Below, in pieces: positions 59,315 to 64,000 of a DNA stretch of 64,000 bases (position 1 is the first letter of the stretch; every line of letters starts with the position of its first letter). Both the position numbers and the translations under genes were made by a program. The stretch covers positions 806,001-870,000 of the forward strand of contig JACKLA010000001.1 of assembly GCA_024236155.1 (NCBI GenBank). Reading direction: 5' to 3'. The DNA comes from Sphingomonadaceae bacterium (GTDB taxonomy: Bacteria > Pseudomonadota > Alphaproteobacteria > Sphingomonadales > Sphingomonadaceae). The notes under the pieces were generated by a model. The model was not told the origin of the DNA. It saw only the letters and a list, made by a program, of their open reading frames with translations, and searched no databases.

Positions 59315-60136
59315 ATGACGGGATCTGCACCGGGACCGAGGGCGCAACTGGCGCGCAAGCTGGCGATCGATCTCACGATCATGTCGGTGATCGGGGTCGT
59401 GATGGCGCTGATCGGACCGTTCGGCAGTTTCGACGACCCCCTGGCGATCCGCCTGATGGTCTGGCTCGCGCTCGCCTATGCCGGTTACTGCATCTACGCA
59501 CCGATGGGCTGGGTGGTCGACCGGTTGCACCAGTCGCTGGCATTGCCGCGAGCGGGACTGTGGATCGCTGCGATCGTGATTGCGACGATCCCGATGACGC
59601 TGATCGTATGGTCGGTCGGGCAGCTCGGCTATCCTTCTTTCCGGCTGCCGAGCGCCGAGACATTCCTTATCCAATATGCCTATGTCTTCGTTGTCGGCGC
59701 AGGGATTACGGCGGTGTTCAACATGATCCAGCGACCCGATGGCAGCATGCGGTTCGATGAGAAGCCGGATGAGGGATCGGGCGGCAGGGCCCCGCCGCCA
59801 GCTGCGCCCGACACATCGACCGATGCCTCCCGTTTTCTCGACCGGCTGCCCGCGCATCTCGGCACCGACCTGCTCGCGCTGGAGATGGAGGACCACTATG
59901 TCCGCGCACATACCGCGCTCGGCTCCGAACTCGTGCTGATGCGGTTGCGCGATGCGATGGCAGAGCTGGACGGGATCGAGGGGATGCAGGTCCATCGCAG
60001 CTGGTGGGTTGCGCGCCATGCGGTCGAGGACGTTCAGCGCGAAGGGCGCAGTGTGCGGCTGGTGCTGCCACGCGGGATCATCGCCCCGGTCAGCCGTGCG
60101 AATGTGGCAGTCTTGAAGGATGCCGGCTGGATATAG
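59315..60136 (+). CDS. LytTR-family DNA-binding regulator with membrane domain
   Basis: A roughly 273-residue protein: N-terminal four-helix membrane part (residues about 15-135), a Pro-rich linker, then a LytTR DNA-binding domain (ALEMEDHYVRAHTALG, HRSWWVARHAVEDVQREG, VSRANVAVLKDAGW). A GTG at 59309 is an alternative start. Membrane-anchored LytTR proteins are one-component regulators in this group; the signal is unknown. Adjacent divergent DUF2306 gene is the likely target. Confidence 0.87.
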   Translation: MTGSAPGPRAQLARKLAIDLTIMSVIGVVMALIGPFGSFDDPLAIRLMVWLALAYAGYCIYAPMGWVVDRLHQSLALPRAGLWIAAIVIATIPMTLIVWSVGQLGYPSFRLPSAETFLIQYAYVFVVGAGITAVFNMIQRPDGSMRFDEKPDEGSGGRAPPPAAPDTSTDASRFLDRLPAHLGTDLLALEMEDHYVRAHTALGSELVLMRLRDAMAELDGIEGMQVHRSWWVARHAVEDVQREGRSVRLVLPRGIIAPVSRANVAVLKDAGWI

Positions 60137-60214
60137 CCTGCCGCCGTGTGACGCAGGGACCGAACCCGGTGATGCGGCAATACGATCCGCATCACCGGGC
60201 AATCTCCAGCCAGC

Positions 60215-62266
60215 CTAGTTTGCCGAAAGTTCCTTCACCAGCGCCGGGGCGGGATAGATATTCTCCAGCGCTTCCTGCACCGCATCGGTCGAAACCACGA
60301 CGGTGCGGTTGAATGTGCCGTCGTAGCCGTAATTGCCGCCCAGCGAGTGGATGTTGCCGTCGAAGGCGGCACCGATGACGGTTCCCGCACGGTCGATCAC
60401 CGGCGAACCCGAATTGCCGCCGATGATGTCATTTGTGGTGACGAAATCATAGGTGGTGGTCGGGTCGATCCGGGTCTGGTTCGCCGCATAGGCGGGCGCG
60501 ACGTCGAACGGTGCGTTGCCCGTCGCACGCTCGAAAGTACCGCCCATGGTGGTCAGGATCGGCACATCGTTGCCGCGCTCGTTCCAGCCTTTAACCCGGC
60601 CATAGCTGATGCGCAGGGTGAAGGTCGCATCGGGATAGAGCGCGTCGCCATAGGCGGCGAAGCGTGCATCGGCCAGTTGGGCCCCGGCACCTGCCAGCGG
60701 CCCGGAGTAATTTTCGTCCGTCAGCGCTTTCAGTTCGCGCTGGCGCTGCGACAGCTTGAGCGCATACTGGATCATCGGGTCGTCGGATGCCTCGATGGCG
60801 GCAAGCCCGCCATCCCACAGCTGTTTACGCACTGCAGAATCGGCCAGGCCAGTGCCCTCGACCAGCCGCTCTGCCAGTTGCTCGGGGCTTTCCTTGCCCA
60901 GCAGCAGCTTGCTGTCGGGATCGTCGACCCCGAGATACTCACGCGCCTTCGACAGGCTCCATTGCATGGTCAGCTCATCCAGCCAGGGATAGACGGGCCG
61001 TTCGTCGAGCAGGCGCTTCTCGGTCAGCGGCAGCGCGCTGTCGGTATAGCCGGGCAGGCGCTCGGCATTGGGCTTGGCGCGTTCCTCTGCTGCGAAAACC
61101 AGCGCCTGCGCATAACCGTAAAGATCGCCCGAAGGCTGGGTGAACCGCAGCGGCAGGTAGAGCGCGCGATAGGCATCGACCGCCTGTTCGACTTCGCTCC
61201 ACGGATCGCCGATGGCGTCATTGGCCTCGCTCTTCGTCTTCAGATCGGCTTCGGCAGCGGCGAGCTTGCCGGTGAAGGCCGGATCGTTCAGTGCCTTGGT
61301 CCGGCCGATATAGACCTTGAGCGAATTCTCGATCCCGCTCAGCATATCACCACCCTCCCGCGCGTGCTCGGGGCTTTCCTCCATCGCGCGGACCAGCCGC
61401 CCGCGCAGTTCGGACAGGGTGGCGAGTGTGGTCGGCAGGCGTACTTCGCGCTCGAACGCCAGCTGGCTCTGGGTGTACAGGCGGCTGGTCGAACCGGGAT
61501 TGCCGACGACGAAGGTGATTTCGCCATCCTTCGGGGTACGCGGGTTCCATTCAAGATGCGCCGGGGTCTTCACCGGCTTGCCGTTTTCATAGGCACGCAG
61601 GAAGCTTGCATCGAGTGAGTAGCGCGGGAAGTTGAAATTGTCCGGATCGCCGCCGAAGGTCGCGGCGCGGTCTTCCGGCGCCCAGGCCAGGCGCACGTCC
61701 GAATATTTGCGATAGGTGTAGAGCTTGTACTGGCCGCCGCCAAACAGGTTGACCACCTGGCAGCGGGTGGTGGCGCGATCGGTGCAGCCGGCTGCCTCGA
61801 TTTCGGCGATCTTGGCATCGCGCGCCTTGGTCAGCGCCTCTCCGGCAAGACCGGCGAAGGACGCTTTCACCGTTTCGGTCACATCGCTGATCCCGGTCAC
61901 GACCTCGGCCTGCTGGCCGGGGCATTTCAGTTCCAGTTCGCGGCGATCGGCGACAAAGCCGTTGAGCAGGTAATCCTGCTCGCCATCCGAATTGTCGAAC
62001 AGGCAGCTGGCGACGCAATGGTGGTTGGTGAGGATCAGCCCTTCGCTCGAAACGAAGCTGGCGGAACACCCGCCGGTCAGGCGCACGGCCGAATTGCGCA
62101 CCTTGTCGAGCCAGGCCTGGTCCGGCGCCCAGCCATATTCGCTGCGCACCGTTTCGGCGGGGAAATTATCGAGCGTCCACATGCCTTCTTCGGCCGAAGC
62201 AGGGACCGAGGCCAGAGCGCCGGCAAGCAGCGAGGCGGAAGCGAGTGCGATGGTGCGGGGTGTCAT
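60215..62266 (-). CDS. S46-family serine dipeptidyl peptidase
   Basis: A 683-residue periplasmic peptidase (DPP7/DPP11 type) that removes dipeptides from the N-terminus of peptides. Signal peptide to about ASAEE; the catalytic His lies in LTNHHC (about 80-84) and the catalytic Ser in IIGGNSGSPVID near the C-terminus. The start at 62266 gives a proper leader; the frame runs upstream 33 nt. The family occurs mainly in non-fermenters using oligopeptides, which would fit a heterotroph growing on peptides. Confidence 0.93.
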   Translation of the reverse strand: MTPRTIALASASLLAGALASVPASAEEGMWTLDNFPAETVRSEYGWAPDQAWLDKVRNSAVRLTGGCSASFVSSEGLILTNHHCVASCLFDNSDGEQDYLLNGFVADRRELELKCPGQQAEVVTGISDVTETVKASFAGLAGEALTKARDAKIAEIEAAGCTDRATTRCQVVNLFGGGQYKLYTYRKYSDVRLAWAPEDRAATFGGDPDNFNFPRYSLDASFLRAYENGKPVKTPAHLEWNPRTPKDGEITFVVGNPGSTSRLYTQSQLAFEREVRLPTTLATLSELRGRLVRAMEESPEHAREGGDMLSGIENSLKVYIGRTKALNDPAFTGKLAAAEADLKTKSEANDAIGDPWSEVEQAVDAYRALYLPLRFTQPSGDLYGYAQALVFAAEERAKPNAERLPGYTDSALPLTEKRLLDERPVYPWLDELTMQWSLSKAREYLGVDDPDSKLLLGKESPEQLAERLVEGTGLADSAVRKQLWDGGLAAIEASDDPMIQYALKLSQRQRELKALTDENYSGPLAGAGAQLADARFAAYGDALYPDATFTLRISYGRVKGWNERGNDVPILTTMGGTFERATGNAPFDVAPAYAANQTRIDPTTTYDFVTTNDIIGGNSGSPVIDRAGTVIGAAFDGNIHSLGGNYGYDGTFNRTVVVSTDAVQEALENIYPAPALVKELSAN

Positions 62267-62391
62267 TGCAGCGAACCTTTCTATAGGGCGCGAAGCCATA
62301 TTATTTGCTGCAGGGTGACTACCACAACGCGCTGACAGCGCCAGCCTTTCGGTATGCCCGACTCACTATCGCGCATGGCTGCTGCCGGACA

Positions 62392-62420
62392 GAAAAACCC
62401 CCGACATCGCTGCCGGGGGT
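62392..62420 (-). terminator. Terminator of katG
   Basis: ACCCCCG (62397-62403) pairs with CGGGGGT (62414-62420). Read on the minus strand, the stem is followed by TTTTT (complement of the A-run at 62392-62397). It lies about 40 bp after the katG stop. Confidence 0.82.
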
Positions 62421-62461
62421 CTTGTTGTCGTCGCGCAAAATTGCGCGAGGCGGAGAGGCGA

Positions 62462-64000
62462 TCAGAAGCGCCCTGCGTCCATCACCTTGGTCCATGCCTT
62501 GACGAAGGTGTCGACGAACACCTGCTCGCCGCCGCTTTCGGCGAAGACTTCCGACTGCGCGCGAAGCTGCGAGTTGGAGCCGAACACAAGGTCTGCCCGG
62601 GTGCCGCGCCACTTTTCCGCACCGGTCTTGCGGTCCTTGCCGACGAATTCCTCGTCACCGCTGCCCTCGACCGTTTCCCACTTGTTGTCCATCGACAGCA
62701 GGTTGGTGAAGAAGTCGTTGGACAGCGTGCCGGGGCGGTCGGTGAACACGCCGTGGCCGGTGTTGCCCGATACCGCGCCGAGCGCGCGCATCCCGCCGAC
62801 CAGTGCAGTCATTTCGGGAACCGACAGGCCCAGCAACTGGGCACGGTCGACCAGCATGTCCTCGGTTTTCACCGTAGCCTTGGTCTTCAGGTAGTTGCGG
62901 AAACCGTCGGCAAAGGGTTCGAGCGGTTCGAAGCTTTCGGCATCGGTCTGCTCTGCGCTGGCATCGCCGCGCCCGGTCGAGACATCGACACTGACGCTGA
63001 AGCCGCCATCCTTCGCTGCCTTCTCAACCGCAGCGGCACCGGCGAGCACGATGGCATCGGCCATCGAGATATCGCCGCGCAGCCCATCGAGGGTCGAAAG
63101 CACATTGGCCAGTTCGTCCGGATCGTTGACCTTCCATCCGTTCTGGGGGGCAAGGCGCACGCGGGCACCGTCCGATCCGCCGCGATGGTCCGAATTGCGG
63201 TAGGTCGAGGCCGAGGCCCATGCCGCCTTGACCAGCGCGCTCACGCCGAGGCCGCTGGACAGCACCTTGGCCTTGAAATCCGCAATCGCTGTATCCGATG
63301 GCTTGCTGCCAGCCGGGACCGGGTCCTGCCAGATAAGGTTTTCTGCCGGGACTTCCGGCCCGAGGTAGCGCGCCTTGGGCCCCATATCGCGGTGGGTCAG
63401 CTTGAACCATGCGCGGGCGAAAGCATCGTCGAGCGCGGCCTGGTCGTCGCGGAAGCGTTCGGAAATCTTGCGATATTCCGGATCACGCTTGAGCGCCATG
63501 TCGGCAGTGGTCATCATGGTCGGGACCTTCTTGTTCGGATCCCGCGCGTCAGGCGCCATGTCCTCTTCCGACTGGCCGATCGGCTGCCACTGGTTCGCGC
63601 CCGCCGGGCTCTGCACCAGTTCGTATTCATATTTGAACAGCAGGCGGAAATAGTCGCCGCCCCACTGGATCGGGTTGTTCGACCACGCGCCTTCGATGCC
63701 CGAGGTGGTGATGTGGCCCTGCGCGATCTGGTCGGGATCGGTTGCCCAGCCGAAGCCCTGCAGGGCCAGCGCCTCGCTTTCCGGGCTGCCCGAAAGCTGG
63801 TCTGCCGGGATTGCGCCATGCGCCTTGCCGAAGGCGTGGCCGCCAGCAGTGAGGGCGACGGTTTCCTCGTCATTCATTGCCATGCGGGCGAAGGTTTCGC
63901 GCATGTCGCGCGCCATGCCTTCCGGATCGTGCGGATTGCCGCCCGGCCCTTCCGGGTTGACGTAGATCAGGCCCATCTGGATTGCGGCAAGCGGGCCGTC
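62462..64000 (-). CDS. katG: Catalase-peroxidase KatG (5' end cut by the window)
   Basis: About 512 C-terminal residues of a bifunctional heme catalase-peroxidase; the N-terminal part continues beyond position 64000. The visible part starts in DGPLAAIQMGLIYVNPEG, which contains the Tyr of the Met-Tyr-Trp cross-link, followed by AMNDEETVALTAGGHAFGKAHGA with the proximal heme His, and GPEVPAENLIWQDPVP. The C-terminal domain, SKWELHDV-like regions and the end are present. It protects against peroxide; OxyR control is usual but not visible here. Confidence 0.96.
   Translation of the reverse strand, partial: DGPLAAIQMGLIYVNPEGPGGNPHDPEGMARDMRETFARMAMNDEETVALTAGGHAFGKAHGAIPADQLSGSPESEALALQGFGWATDPDQIAQGHITTSGIEGAWSNNPIQWGGDYFRLLFKYEYELVQSPAGANQWQPIGQSEEDMAPDARDPNKKVPTMMTTADMALKRDPEYRKISERFRDDQAALDDAFARAWFKLTHRDMGPKARYLGPEVPAENLIWQDPVPAGSKPSDTAIADFKAKVLSSGLGVSALVKAAWASASTYRNSDHRGGSDGARVRLAPQNGWKVNDPDELANVLSTLDGLRGDISMADAIVLAGAAAVEKAAKDGGFSVSVDVSTGRGDASAEQTDAESFEPLEPFADGFRNYLKTKATVKTEDMLVDRAQLLGLSVPEMTALVGGMRALGAVSGNTGHGVFTDRPGTLSNDFFTNLLSMDNKWETVEGSGDEEFVGKDRKTGAEKWRGTRADLVFGSNSQLRAQSEVFAESGGEQVFVDTFVKAWTKVMDAGRF

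Overview
The window is about 64 kb of GC-rich, gene-dense bacterial chromosome. Gene content and synteny point to an alphaproteobacterium, most likely a sphingomonad (Erythrobacteraceae-like). The signs are pyk next to DUF1244 and gapR (DUF2312), yebC-DUF3147-ruvC, ubiG divergent from lysC, a CIRCE-controlled groESL, a DUF2306/LytTR pair, an S46 peptidase, and a secreted protein with the VTGSR motif typical of sphingomonad TonB-dependent receptors. The taxonomic call is inference; no rRNA gene is present. No tRNA, CRISPR array, prophage or insertion sequence was recognised.

Layout. 1-2.4 kb: a CoA-transferase operon (scoA, a HAD-like lipoprotein, scoB) on the minus strand. 2.4-8.6 kb: a possible small RNA with a strong terminator, a two-ATPase-domain CDC48 homologue, an MscS channel, a secreted esterase and a P-loop protein. 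8.6-13.4 kb: polA, two tandem Ala/Glu-rich lipoproteins and a class A beta-lactamase-like protein. 13.6-16.3 kb: a phosphotransferase fused to a DUF6285-like domain, then an acyl-CoA dehydrogenase. 16.5-24.5 kb: MTA phosphorylase, a radical SAM enzyme, an FAD disulfide oxidoreductase, an arsenite methyltransferase (ArsM), an epimerase, two glycosyltransferases of the TIGR04283/TIGR04282 type and an aspartyl beta-hydroxylase-like protein. This is a candidate arsenosugar or organoarsenical pathway with a non-ArsS-type radical SAM enzyme, and it is the most interesting system here. 24.6-28.2 kb: groESL and a MATE transporter. 28.4-32.1 kb: secreted proteins, including a DUF305/LVIVD fusion and a lipoprotein cytochrome c. 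32.1-35.7 kb: rplJ-rplL, then a small-peptide/DUF2975/XRE module and a PRMT-like methyltransferase. 36-44.6 kb: rpoB-rpoC, separated from and opposite to rplJL. 44.7-57.3 kb: mostly housekeeping genes (gltX, pyk, gapR, yebC, ruvC, ubiG, lysC) with small secreted proteins. 57.3-64 kb: an unrecognised protein, an anti-sigma-like membrane protein, DUF2306/LytTR, an S46 peptidase and a 5'-truncated katG.

A second notable theme is a family of roughly 90-bp palindromic GC-rich repeats with three copies (16.3, 22.3 and 55.5 kb). Two are intergenic. The third lies inside ubiG, is read in frame, and adds about 35 residues to the enzyme.

All calls come from reading the sequence and from knowledge of protein families. 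No database search was run, and start codons are chosen from Shine-Dalgarno spacing, overlaps and family start positions.
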